39,984 nucleotides of DNA from an uncultured bacterium. GTDB lineage: Bacteria; Planctomycetota; UBA1135; GCA-002686595. The notes under the pieces are model-generated. The model saw only the letters and a list, made by a program, of their open reading frames with translations. It ran no database searches and was not told the DNA's origin. Shown here one piece after another: positions 8,504-16,282 of the stretch. Position 1 is the first letter of the stretch; every line of letters begins with the position of its first letter. Where the stretch lies: positions 1 through 39,984 of the forward strand of contig CALHGQ010000704.1 in assembly GCA_938030175.1 (NCBI GenBank), read 5' to 3'. Position numbers and translations under genes: made by a program.

Positions 8504-9666
8504 AGATCGAAGCCATCGAGGCGCGCTGGCTCCGCGCGCCGATCCCGGAGGCTAGCCAGCACACGTCGGACTTCGGGCGCCTCCGGACTTTTGACGGGGT
8601 GCTCGTAACGGTGCGCACGGACGATGGTCGCGAGGGATTCGGCGAAGCCAAGGCCGCCGTGGGGAGCGCCGGGGACTGCGCGTCCCTCGTCACGCTCATC
8701 GAGCGAGAGCTCGCGCCGCCGCTCCTCGGCCGCGATCCCCGGCGCATCACCGAGGCGTGGGAGCGCATGTACTGCGGCACGCGGGGCGACCTCGCGCTGG
8801 CCCGGGGGCGCAGCTTTCCGGACGTGGCTCGTCGCGGCCCTCGGGTAGCCGGGATCGGCGCCGTCGATACGGCACTCTGGGATCTGGCCGGGCAAAGCCA
8901 TGGCGTCCCGCTCGTCGAACTCTTGGGCGGCAAGTGCCACGACGAGCTGCCCGCTTACGCGTCCGGCGGCTGGGGCGACGTGGACTCCATCGGGGCGGAG
9001 CTGTCTTCCTTCACCAAGCGTGGCTTCGCGGCTGTCAAGATGCGCGTGGGCGCCATGGACAAGAGCGTTGAGGTCAGTGCGGCCCGTGTGCTCGCGGCGC
9101 GCGCGGCCCTAGGGCCCGACGTGGAGCTGATGGTGGACGCCCACGGTACTTGCTCCCTCGCAGAGGCCAAGCGCTTCGCGAGGCTGGTGGAGTCCGCGGG
9201 ACTGCGCTGGTTTGAGGAGCCGACGATGCTCGACGACGTGCGAGCGGCGGCGGAGCTGCGGGCCACCACCGACATCCCCATCGCCATGGGGGAGAGCCTC
9301 TCCACGCGCTTCGAGTTCGCCGAGGTTCTCCACCACCGAGCAGCCGATGTACTGCAGCCCGATGCGGGGCTCGTGGGAGGGGTCACCGAGACCCGGCGCA
9401 TCGCCGCGCTCGTAGAAACCGCCCAACTCGAATTCGCTCCGCACCTTTGGGGCTCCGCGGTTTCCTACCTCGCCGGCTTGCACGTCGCGTTCGCCAGCCC
9501 TTCGGCCCGGATTCTTGAGGTGTCCCTCGGCGCGAATCCACTCCTGCGGGAGCTGCCTGAATCGCCGCCGGAGGTACGCGACGGAAAGGTGAAGGCGCCC
9601 ACCGCGCCCGGTCTTGGCTTTCGACCGCGCGCTGACCTGTTGGAAGCCTGGACCGTCCCCGTTTGA
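8500..9666 (+). CDS. Mandelate racemase/muconate lactonizing family enzyme (enolase superfamily; likely sugar-acid dehydratase or cycloisomerase)
   Basis: The 388-residue product has the enolase-superfamily capping domain (residues about 1-125) and barrel. The expected active-site set is present: K180 in KMR, metal ligands D213 (VDAHG), E239 (FEEP) and E265 (GES), and the general-acid/base pair D288 (QPDAG) and H315 (APHLWGS). The presence of the Asp-His dyad and first Lys places it in the mandelate racemase subgroup, which includes racemases, acid-sugar dehydratases and lactone cycloisomerases. The second Lys of the usual KxK is Arg here (R182), a variant seen in some members, so the exact reaction is open. 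Its ATG overlaps the epimerase stop, giving translational coupling. The product should be cytoplasmic. Confidence 0.9.
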   Translation: MKIEAIEARWLRAPIPEASQHTSDFGRLRTFDGVLVTVRTDDGREGFGEAKAAVGSAGDCASLVTLIERELAPPLLGRDPRRITEAWERMYCGTRGDLALARGRSFPDVARRGPRVAGIGAVDTALWDLAGQSHGVPLVELLGGKCHDELPAYASGGWGDVDSIGAELSSFTKRGFAAVKMRVGAMDKSVEVSAARVLAARAALGPDVELMVDAHGTCSLAEAKRFARLVESAGLRWFEEPTMLDDVRAAAELRATTDIPIAMGESLSTRFEFAEVLHHRAADVLQPDAGLVGGVTETRRIAALVETAQLEFAPHLWGSAVSYLAGLHVAFASPSARILEVSLGANPLLRELPESPPEVRDGKVKAPTAPGLGFRPRADLLEAWTVPV

Positions 9667-9684
9667 CCCTTCCCCGAAGTCACC

Positions 9685-10188
9685 ATGTCTCGGATCATCA
9701 ACATCAACCACGTGGCGCTCGTCGTCGACGACATCGAAGCGGCGCGCGCGTTCTATGGCACGGAGCTCGGACTCGAGGCGCTTCCGTCCTTCGACTTTGA
9801 CTACCCCGCTGCGTTCTTCCTGGTGAATGAAACGCAGCAGCTGCACATCACCGAGTGGAAGGACACGATGTCGTTCCGCGGGCACTTCTGCATGGTCGTG
9901 GAGGACTTCGTCGGGCTCTTCCGCCGCCTTGAGGCGGCGGGTCGTATCGACGTGACGCCCTGGGGCAACGTGCGCCGACTGCCGGATGGTGGCATGCAGA
10001 TGTTCGCGCGCGATCCTGCCGGGAACCTTCTGGAGTTCGCAAGCCGCCCCGAAGAGGAGATCGATCCTGCGCTGTTCGAGAGCGAGCTCGTCGACACGGA
10101 GCCTGGGCTCTATCGTTCGGGGCGCGAGGACGGGCGCGGGCTGGGGTCGGCTGACGCTACGCTGCACCACGGGGACCCCAGGCCATGA
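9685..10188 (+). CDS. VOC-superfamily metalloenzyme (glyoxalase/dioxygenase fold)
   Basis: The 167-residue protein has the paired beta-alpha-beta modules of the vicinal oxygen chelate superfamily. Four residues sit where VOC metal ligands are expected: H9 (INHVAL), H53 (QLHIT), H67 (GHFCM) and E117 (NLLEF). The NHVALVVDDIEAARAFY start and FARDPAGNLLEF end are typical. VOC enzymes include lactoylglutathione lyases, epimerases, fosfomycin-resistance proteins and extradiol dioxygenases, so the substrate cannot be named. The last 45 residues extend past the fold and are probably disordered. It lies 18 bases after the enolase-family gene and overlaps the next start by 4 bases (ATGA), so a role in the same catabolic route is more likely than resistance. 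Confidence 0.88.
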   Translation: MSRIININHVALVVDDIEAARAFYGTELGLEALPSFDFDYPAAFFLVNETQQLHITEWKDTMSFRGHFCMVVEDFVGLFRRLEAAGRIDVTPWGNVRRLPDGGMQMFARDPAGNLLEFASRPEEEIDPALFESELVDTEPGLYRSGREDGRGLGSADATLHHGDPRP

Positions 10189-11159
10189 CGCGTCCGGTGG
10201 TGCTCATGCTCGAGCCGCTGCACGCTGCCGCGCGCGAACTCCTCGGCGAGCGTGCGACCGTGCACGAGCTGCCGTCTCCCGAGGCGCCTCTGGACCACCT
10301 CGACCTGGATCGCATCGATGGGCTTGTCACGCGCGGCAGGGGCAGGGTGGACGCCGCGCTGCTCGCGCGGCTCGGATCGCTGCGGGCGGTGATCCGTGCG
10401 GGAGTTGGGCTCGACAACGTGGACCGTGGGGCAGCCAGTGCCCGCAACGTCGCGGTGCTCAACGTTCCGAACGCTCTAACGGCGACCGTCGCGGAGCACG
10501 CGATCGCCCTGGCGCTCGCGGCGCGCCGGGACGTGGTCAACATGGGAGTCGCGGCGCGCCGCGGCGCGTGGTCTGAGCGCGACCAATACCGTGGGGAAGC
10601 GATCGCGGGCGCCCGCGTCTGCGTGGCAGGAATGGGCGCGATCGGAGCGCGCGCGACGTCGCTCTTCCGCTCGCTGGGTGCGGACGTTGTCACATGGAGC
10701 CGGTCCCCGCGCGAGGACTCGGCGTTCGAGCCGTCGTTGGATCGCGCAGTGGAGGGGGCCGATGTTGTGTCTCTACACATGGCGCTCACGCCTGGGACCC
10801 GCGGGATTCTGGGGGGCGATCGGTTGGAGCGCCTCCGTCACGGGGCGACCGTGGTGAATACGGCGCGGCCCGGGCTCGTCGACCGGGCAGCGATGCTGAC
10901 GGCTTTGGAGTCCGGACGGGTAGCGTCCTACGCCGTGGACGGGTTCGAACCGGAACCGCCGAAGGCGGGCGATCCACTCCTCGATCATCCGAGGGTGCTC
11001 GTCACGCCGCATGTGGCGGCGCTCACCCAGGAGACGTATGTTTCGGTCTGTCGCTCCACGGTGTTGGGTCTCCTAGACTTCCTTCACGGCGTCGTGCCGA
11101 CGGACGGTGCCCAGGTTGTTGCGGCGGAGTCGTCCCGTGAGCTCGATAACCATGGGTAA
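10185..11159 (+). CDS. NAD(P)-dependent D-isomer 2-hydroxyacid dehydrogenase
   Basis: The 324-residue product is a full-length member of the 2-hydroxyacid dehydrogenase family (phosphoglycerate dehydrogenase/glycerate dehydrogenase type). The Rossmann GMGAIG lies at residues 149-154. The catalytic triad can be placed as R228 (NTARPG), E257 (DGFEPEP) and H276 (TPHVAAL). The typical RAGVGLDNVD segment is near residue 71. It reversibly converts a 2-keto acid to a 2-hydroxy acid with NAD(H) or NADP(H). No ACT domain follows, so it is not a regulated serine-pathway enzyme of the E. coli type. The ATG overlaps the VOC gene stop and the gene's end overlaps the start of the next plus-strand gene by 8 bases. 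It probably acts on the product of the upstream dehydratase or isomerase. Confidence 0.9.
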   Translation: MTRPVVLMLEPLHAAARELLGERATVHELPSPEAPLDHLDLDRIDGLVTRGRGRVDAALLARLGSLRAVIRAGVGLDNVDRGAASARNVAVLNVPNALTATVAEHAIALALAARRDVVNMGVAARRGAWSERDQYRGEAIAGARVCVAGMGAIGARATSLFRSLGADVVTWSRSPREDSAFEPSLDRAVEGADVVSLHMALTPGTRGILGGDRLERLRHGATVVNTARPGLVDRAAMLTALESGRVASYAVDGFEPEPPKAGDPLLDHPRVLVTPHVAALTQETYVSVCRSTVLGLLDFLHGVVPTDGAQVVAAESSRELDNHG

Positions 11160-11781
11160 TCAGAATCCCTTCCCTTGCGTGGTGCTGGCCCTGGCGGCGT
11201 CGTGCGCGGCGCCATCGGTGCACGGAACAGAGCGCGCGGTGAGCGTCTACGCGGGCCGCTACACCGACAATTCGCTCCCGGAGGAGCTCGCGCTCTTCAA
11301 GTCGCTGCAGTTCGAGAATGCGACCCAGCTGGCCGCCGCGTACAGCGAGGTCTTCGCGGACCCTTCGCCGAACTACCGGTGGGAGTGGGAGGTCAACGCC
11401 GTTCATTGGTCCGGGGACCAGAGTCACCAGGAGCTCGCCGGGCTCGGGTTGTTCCGTTGGCAAGCGCTCCCCTGGGACCATTGGGTGGACTCGAGCATCG
11501 CCCTCGGTAACGGTCTATCCTGGGCCACCGAGGAGCCAGAGTTAGAGGAGGCTTTCCATCCAGACACTGGTTCCACCCAGCTGCTTTACCACATCGTCGT
11601 GGAGCTAGAGTTCGCTCGGGGCCGAGCGCCCGGCGTTCGCACCGAGAGCCAGGGGCGTCACTGGATGGACCCGTGGGCCACCTTCTTGAGGGTGCACCAC
11701 CGCTCTGGCGTCTTCGGGGTGTTTGACGGGGTGAACGGCGGCTCGAACGTCGTCGCGCTGGGGCTCAGGTATCGATGGTAA
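11152..11781 (+). CDS. Outer-membrane protein resembling PagL/acyloxyacyl hydrolase-type lipid A deacylase
   Basis: From the ATG at 11152 the product is 209 residues, with an export signal cut near SVHG (residue 25) or acting as a weak lipobox before C18 (LAASC). The body has alternating strands and ends in GLRYRW, typical of a small beta-barrel with a terminal aromatic residue. The stretch LRVHHRSGVFG carries a His-x-Ser (H183, S185) that lines up with the catalytic His-Ser of PagL-type lipid A 3-O-deacylases, followed by an NGGSN segment close to the end as in those proteins. Overall similarity is modest and the third catalytic residue is not certain. It overlaps the dehydrogenase gene by 8 bases, so it may be cotranscribed. 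An unspecified outer-membrane barrel is the fallback. Confidence 0.62.
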   Translation: MGNQNPFPCVVLALAASCAAPSVHGTERAVSVYAGRYTDNSLPEELALFKSLQFENATQLAAAYSEVFADPSPNYRWEWEVNAVHWSGDQSHQELAGLGLFRWQALPWDHWVDSSIALGNGLSWATEEPELEEAFHPDTGSTQLLYHIVVELEFARGRAPGVRTESQGRHWMDPWATFLRVHHRSGVFGVFDGVNGGSNVVALGLRYRW

Positions 11782-11822
11782 GTCGAACGCTTGCCTAGCA
11801 GCCCGTACAAGAAGGCCGCACG

Positions 11823-11865
11823 ATCGGGCAGCGCCCCTCGAAGCCCTTGCTTGAAGGGCCCCGAT
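11823..11865. terminator. Nested hairpin between convergent genes, possible terminator
   Basis: An outer dyad (ATCGGG at 11823-11828 with CCCGAT at 11860-11865) encloses an inner 6-base-pair hairpin (GCCCTT at 11843-11848 with AAGGGC at 11854-11859). The structure sits between the stop at 11781 and the facing stop at 11931. No T-run follows on either strand, so termination is inferred from position only. The rest of this 149-base gap shows nothing recognisable. Confidence 0.3.
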
Positions 11866-11930
11866 TAGCTCGGCTTGGAGCCGCCGTTACCTGGAGCTTT
11901 GTCAACGGAGTGGGGAGGGTCCCCGCGGCA

Positions 11931-12995
11931 TCATTCGAAGGGAACTTCGAGTCCGTTCGTGAAGTTGCTGACGCCCGCGCCGGCGGCGGCATCGCGGAAC
12001 CACGCCTGGAAGTTCCAGGTTTGTCCTGCTTGGACGGTGACCAACCCGTTGGGGGTGGGGTGCTGGGTGAGATCGAGGTCCAACGAGATCGTGCCCGTCA
12101 ATCCGGAGGACTGGATCTGACCCGGACCCACGTAGCGGCCGACGCTCGGTCCAACGCAGAGGTTGCCAGCGCTGCTGCCTGGGTTGGAGATGAACGTTTG
12201 GGTCGGTGAAGTGAGGAAGAAGCCGAAGCTGAGGACGGGCAAGCTCTCCGCGTTGAGCGTGAGGTCGTTGGCGGCGGCCGCTGGGTTGCCGATCGCGAAG
12301 AGTTCGCCTGGTGCCCCTGTGCTATTGAGCTCCGTGGCGCAGTAGCTCGAACCGACGAGCGGAGGACCCAGCTCGACGAGCTGGATACCATTCATCACGG
12401 CGCGGGTAAGGAAGCCGCCGTCGGTTTGTGCAGTGATCTGCAGCGGGCCGCTGAAGAGATTGATCTCATGCAGCGCGTAGGTCACGCCCTCGGCGTGGGA
12501 GCCCGGCCAGGGCCCGTCGACGAACTGTGGTCCGCTGGATGATCCGGAGACGATGATCTCGACGGGTGGCATGAAGGTGTAGGCATCCATGGCGTAGGTG
12601 TAGACCGCGTAGCGCGCTGGCCGAAGCCCTTCGAGCGTCCAGGTGGTGGTGTTGTCCGCTTGGAAATCCGTCGCGGTAAAATCATTCATGAGCGCCCCGT
12701 CTGCCCCGGAGGGAGTCGGGAGGTTTGGAAGCTGAGCGATGCTCATGAAGTTCCCCATTGCCGTCACTCCAGTCGGTAGACCGTCGAGTCCCCCGAGCTG
12801 GACGGGTGCTTCGAAGGGGTTCACCAGGTTCCAATGCCCTGTTTGTCCGGCGGCGGCGCCGGAGGTGTTGGGTGGCGTATCGACGCTGGCGTTGAGGGTG
12901 AAACCGAAGTCGATGTTGATCGATTGAGTCATCGCCGGCGCGGCGACGGCCGGGGCGATCAGTGACGAGGCGACGAGCAGTACTGCGAGATTCAT
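11931..12995 (-). CDS. Secreted protein with the recurring GNLC/W(F/Y)RD C-terminal domain
   Basis: The 354-residue product begins with a signal peptide (MNLAVLLVASSLIAPAVAAPA). Residues about 25-210 are a beta-rich domain containing INIDFGFTLNAS and the ARYAVYTYAMDAY segment; I do not recognise a named family. From about residue 220 comes a domain shared with two other secreted proteins in this window: YCATELNSTG, a nine-residue LTLNAESLP, GNLCVGPSVGRY, a beta-hairpin region, then AGQTWNFQAWFRD and a SNFTNGLEV end. Two Cys (in YCATE and NLCVG) may form a disulphide. The domain lies at the extreme C-terminus in all three proteins, which suggests a surface attachment, secretion or folding role, but this is unproven. 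Its start faces the solute-binding protein gene across a 274-base divergent gap. Confidence 0.78.
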   Translation of the reverse strand: MNLAVLLVASSLIAPAVAAPAMTQSINIDFGFTLNASVDTPPNTSGAAAGQTGHWNLVNPFEAPVQLGGLDGLPTGVTAMGNFMSIAQLPNLPTPSGADGALMNDFTATDFQADNTTTWTLEGLRPARYAVYTYAMDAYTFMPPVEIIVSGSSSGPQFVDGPWPGSHAEGVTYALHEINLFSGPLQITAQTDGGFLTRAVMNGIQLVELGPPLVGSSYCATELNSTGAPGELFAIGNPAAAANDLTLNAESLPVLSFGFFLTSPTQTFISNPGSSAGNLCVGPSVGRYVGPGQIQSSGLTGTISLDLDLTQHPTPNGLVTVQAGQTWNFQAWFRDAAAGAGVSNFTNGLEVPFE

Positions 12996-13054
12996 GGGGA
13001 TGTGTGGGGGTAGCGGGGCACTGGGGAGCCCTCAGGAAGTGAGCCAGCTGGGCC

Positions 13055-13080
13055 GGCCAGCTGATTCGGCCAGCTGATTC
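13055..13080 (+). repeat. Two adjacent copies of a 13-base direct repeat
   Basis: GGCCAGCTGATTC occurs at 13055-13067 and again immediately at 13068-13080. Related fragments lie close by: GCCAGCTG near 13043 and TCAGCTGAGC near 13111. The cluster sits in the 274-base divergent gap between the secreted protein (start 12995) and the solute-binding protein (start 13270). It could be an operator, since each unit holds the palindrome CAGCTG, or a chance slippage product. Nothing else was recognised in the gap. Confidence 0.6.
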
Positions 13081-13269
13081 AGACAGCCGGTCAGATGGTT
13101 GAGTGAAGCGGCTGACTGAGTCAGCTGAGCGAGTTCCCCTGAGCTACCCAGAAGTTTGGCGGGGGTCACCAAATTCGACAAGGCTTGCGTTCCGCGGGTG
13201 GCAGGAAACCTCTCCGCTGATTCGATCGGTGCGGGCCAGCTCTGCGAGGCCGGTGTATCATCGTGCGGG

Positions 13270-15387
13270 ATGGCATCCTCCACCCGTATCTCTCCACTTG
13301 TGACCGTCGGCGCCGTCCTCGGCCTTGGATTCCTGGGTTGGAAGCTCGTGGATGCGAACTCGGAGGCGAGTCTCACCGAGGGGCCTGCCACCGAGGCCCT
13401 GACAGAGGGAACTGCGGAGGGAACTGCGGACGGAGCTGCGGAGGCAACGGCAGGAGCCGCTGCGAAGAGCGATCCCCCGAGCCCAGCGCCTCTCTACGGC
13501 GGGCAGGTCACGCTGCACACGTTCGGGTTCTCAAGCAGCCTCAACGGGGCCATCGATAACTCGAACACCACGCAGGTCATCCAGCTCGAGATCCACGACA
13601 CACTCCTGACACGTGACTGGGAGACGACGCGCTTCGGGCCCAGCCTCGCCCGGGCATGGCACGAGGAAGATCTCGTGGTTCTGAACGCAGATGCGCCTCT
13701 CGTCGAAGGGGAGGTTGAAGTGCAGGTGACACGATCCGACGACGATCGAACCCTTGTTCCGCGTCGCGCGGTCTACGGATCCGTCTCGCGCGGGGAGGCA
13801 GCGATCAGCGTTCGACCCGCCTCGCCGGGCGCCGACCTCAAGGGCGAGGTTTTGATTCCGCTCGCGAGCGTCGACCGCATCGACGAGGCGACGGTGATCA
13901 CGTTTGAGCTTCGGGAGGGAGTTCGCTGGCAGCCATCGCTCGTCTACGAGGGTGAAGACCTCGAGCGAACGAAGGGTCAGGAACTCGACGCGAACGACGT
14001 TCACTTCAGCTGGTCGATTCACCAGAACCCAGAGGTGAGCTGCGGGGCGAAGCGGTCGAGTTTCGAGACGATCCCCGGCTGCCGCGTAGTCGACGGGCGA
14101 ACGGTTCGTTTCTTCGGCGCTGAGCAGAGCGCGTTCACACTCCAGAGCGTCGCGGATGTCCTCACCGTCCTGCCGTCCCATATCTACAACCTCTCCGATC
14201 CCGACTGCCCTGAGTTCAATGAGGCGGCCGGGCAGTCCGAGCGCGCAGCCCACATCAACGTCAACGGGCACAACCGTCTCTGGGTCGGCCTTGGGCCTTA
14301 CCAGGTTGTAGAGCATGGCCAGGACTCCGTGCTGGCGCGGCGCTTCGTGGACGCGTCGGGCGAGCCCGCTTACTTCGATGCCGAGTCGCGTCCCGGGTAC
14401 TTTGACTCGATCCGCTGGCGCGCGATCGCCGGGGGACAGCAAGCGCTCATGGCGCTGCTCAACGGTGAGGTGGACTTTATGCAGCGCTTGACGCCGGACG
14501 ACTACTTCGGGGAGTCGACGCAGAGCGACAGCTTCAACGCAAGCTTCATCAAGGACCGCTTCTTCCTCGGGGACTACAGCTACGTGACATGGAACATGCA
14601 CAGCCCCAAGCTGAGTGACCTCGCCGTGCGCAAGGCCATCGCCCACGCGTTCGACATGGAGGGCTACCTTCAGAACCAGAACCGGGGCCTCGGCCGCATC
14701 AAGACCGGTCCGCTGCAGGAGGGCTTCAACGGGTATCCAGAGGACGCGCAGCACTTCTCCCATGACATCGACCTCGCGCGGCAGATCCTCGAAGACGCGG
14801 GTTGGTACGACCACAACGGCAACGGAGTGGCCGACAAGGACGGGGTTGAGCTGAAGATCGAGCTTCTGTTCCCCGCCGGCAGCGGTACGTTCAAGGCTCT
14901 CTCCAGGTCGCTGCAAGACGCGGTGCTGTCCCTCGGGATCGATCTCCAGATCACGTCACTGGAGTTCCCGACGATGATGGAGCGCATTCACGAGCGACGC
15001 TTCGAGGCGGCAGGGCTCGCGTGGTTTCCTGCCCTTGAGTCCGATCCCGCGGCCCTATGGCACTCCAAGGAAGGGGCCCTCGACGTGACGGGCTCCTCGA
15101 ACTTCTCTGGCGTGATGGACGAAGAGCTCGATGGCCTCATCGAAGCGATTCAGCGCGAAACCGATGAGCCAAGTCGCATGGAACTTTGGAAACGCTTCCA
15201 TCGCCGGGTCTACGAGGATATTCAGCCCTATCTCTTCTGCCTCAACGTGCCCGTGACGTACGCAGCGTCGAACAAGATCCGGGGCATCGAGCACGCGCCG
15301 ATGGCGCCCGGGTACGTTCTTCGCTCTTGGCACTACACGGACCCGTCGATCCCTGGCGTTCGAACCACTCTGTCGCTAGGCGACTAG
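13270..15387 (+). CDS. Family 5 extracellular solute-binding protein (peptide/oligosaccharide ABC-transporter type), membrane-anchored
   Basis: From the ATG at 13270 the 705-residue product has an N-terminal hydrophobic segment (residues about 8-26) with no clear cleavage site, so it is probably anchored in the membrane rather than released. A low-complexity linker rich in E, G, T and A follows (about residues 35-65). Residues about 75-690 match SBP_bac_5, the family that binds oligopeptides, nickel or sugars for ABC importers: VITFELREGVRWQP, DVHFSWSIHQNP, WVGLGPYQVV, ALMALLNGEVDF and LAVRKAIAHAFD are characteristic. No permease or ATPase genes are next to it, so it is an orphan. A GNAT acetyltransferase gene follows 22 bases downstream. 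The frame is open upstream to 13156, but that start adds no recognisable sequence. Confidence 0.88.
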   Translation: MASSTRISPLVTVGAVLGLGFLGWKLVDANSEASLTEGPATEALTEGTAEGTADGAAEATAGAAAKSDPPSPAPLYGGQVTLHTFGFSSSLNGAIDNSNTTQVIQLEIHDTLLTRDWETTRFGPSLARAWHEEDLVVLNADAPLVEGEVEVQVTRSDDDRTLVPRRAVYGSVSRGEAAISVRPASPGADLKGEVLIPLASVDRIDEATVITFELREGVRWQPSLVYEGEDLERTKGQELDANDVHFSWSIHQNPEVSCGAKRSSFETIPGCRVVDGRTVRFFGAEQSAFTLQSVADVLTVLPSHIYNLSDPDCPEFNEAAGQSERAAHINVNGHNRLWVGLGPYQVVEHGQDSVLARRFVDASGEPAYFDAESRPGYFDSIRWRAIAGGQQALMALLNGEVDFMQRLTPDDYFGESTQSDSFNASFIKDRFFLGDYSYVTWNMHSPKLSDLAVRKAIAHAFDMEGYLQNQNRGLGRIKTGPLQEGFNGYPEDAQHFSHDIDLARQILEDAGWYDHNGNGVADKDGVELKIELLFPAGSGTFKALSRSLQDAVLSLGIDLQITSLEFPTMMERIHERRFEAAGLAWFPALESDPAALWHSKEGALDVTGSSNFSGVMDEELDGLIEAIQRETDEPSRMELWKRFHRRVYEDIQPYLFCLNVPVTYAASNKIRGIEHAPMAPGYVLRSWHYTDPSIPGVRTTLSLGD

Positions 15388-15409
15388 CCTCCCGCCGGAA
15401 CCACGCGCC

Positions 15410-16264
15410 ATGCACGTAGCTCGCACCTATCAGTCGGCGATCGACTATTGGGATGAGGTCGGTCCGTTCCTCCTCGAGGATGAGGCACGCCACAGCCTCG
15501 CGATCGGCATCGCTAAGCGCTACGTAGCCCAGGAGTGGCGCCCCGACGAGGATGCGGCGCCGGGCTCGCTCTTGGCCTCCGTCTGGCAGGCGGATGGCTC
15601 CTTCGACTTCGCGGCGTGGTGTACGCCGCCGCACGCGCTGACGGTGACCGGCGGCGGAGCGGAAGGGATCCGCGCCCTGGTGGAACTCATTCGCGGCCGT
15701 GGGGAATCGTTCGATCGCTGCAACGGTCCAACGGAGAGCATTGAGCACCTCGCGCGCGCCGTCGGGCGCCCGTTCACGCGGGGCATCGAGACCGCGCTGC
15801 ACCGACTGGACGCGCTAGAGGTCGTCGCCACGCTCCCCAAGGTCGAGATCACACGGGCGGTTGCCGACGAAGAGATGCTCGTGCGGCGCTGGGCCCACCA
15901 GTTTGCGATCGACTGCGGCTTGGCGCCAAAGGACAGCGAGCTACCCACCGAGCCGATGGATCTTCAGCGCAGCCAGTTCTTTCTCGCGAGGGATGGCCAC
16001 GGCGAGCCCGTTTCGATGACCGCCATCACCCGGGAGACGCCCAGCTCCGCGAACCTGTCCTATGTCTACACACCTGAGCCCCATCGCGGGCGTGGGTACG
16101 CTTCGGCCCTAGTGGCGGCCGTGAGTCAGCGCGCTCTCGACGGCGGGAAGAGCTTCTGCACGCTCTTCACGGACCTTGCTAATCCCACGTCCAACAAGAT
16201 CTACGCAGCGCTCGGCTACCGTCGACTGAGCGACTCTACGGAGATTCGATTCGAGCCCGAGTGA
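15410..16264 (+). CDS. GNAT-family N-acetyltransferase
   Basis: The 284-residue product has a GNAT fold in its C-terminal half. The acetyl-CoA-binding loop is clear as HRGRGYASALVAAV at about residues 224-237 (Q/RxxGxG/A motif), preceded by the beta4 strand LSYVYTPEP. The helix and strand after it (CTLFTDLANPTSNKIYAALGY) are also typical. The N-terminal 130 residues are a second, degenerate domain often seen in GNATs of this length. The acceptor substrate is unknown and may be a small molecule or a protein amino group. The gene begins 22 bases after the solute-binding protein and ends 18 bases before the convergent sigma-fusion gene. Confidence 0.86.
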   Translation: MHVARTYQSAIDYWDEVGPFLLEDEARHSLAIGIAKRYVAQEWRPDEDAAPGSLLASVWQADGSFDFAAWCTPPHALTVTGGGAEGIRALVELIRGRGESFDRCNGPTESIEHLARAVGRPFTRGIETALHRLDALEVVATLPKVEITRAVADEEMLVRRWAHQFAIDCGLAPKDSELPTEPMDLQRSQFFLARDGHGEPVSMTAITRETPSSANLSYVYTPEPHRGRGYASALVAAVSQRALDGGKSFCTLFTDLANPTSNKIYAALGYRRLSDSTEIRFEPE

Positions 16265-16282
16265 CACCTCCCGCCCGGCTCC

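Noticed and set aside
9685-10188. Antibiotic-resistance protein (FosA or bleomycin type) as a name for the VOC gene
   Set aside because: The metal ligands fit the whole superfamily, and the tight operon with sugar-acid enzymes argues for a catabolic role.
13402-13446. Short repeated GGAACTGCGGA units resembling an array
   Set aside because: They are in-frame coding repeats of an E/G/T/A linker in the solute-binding protein, with no spacers, so not CRISPR or a regulatory array.
13531-14916. Minus-strand frame of 461 codons inside the solute-binding protein gene
   Set aside because: The plus strand has the full family 5 solute-binding signature; the antisense product is Val/Arg/Leu-rich without motifs.
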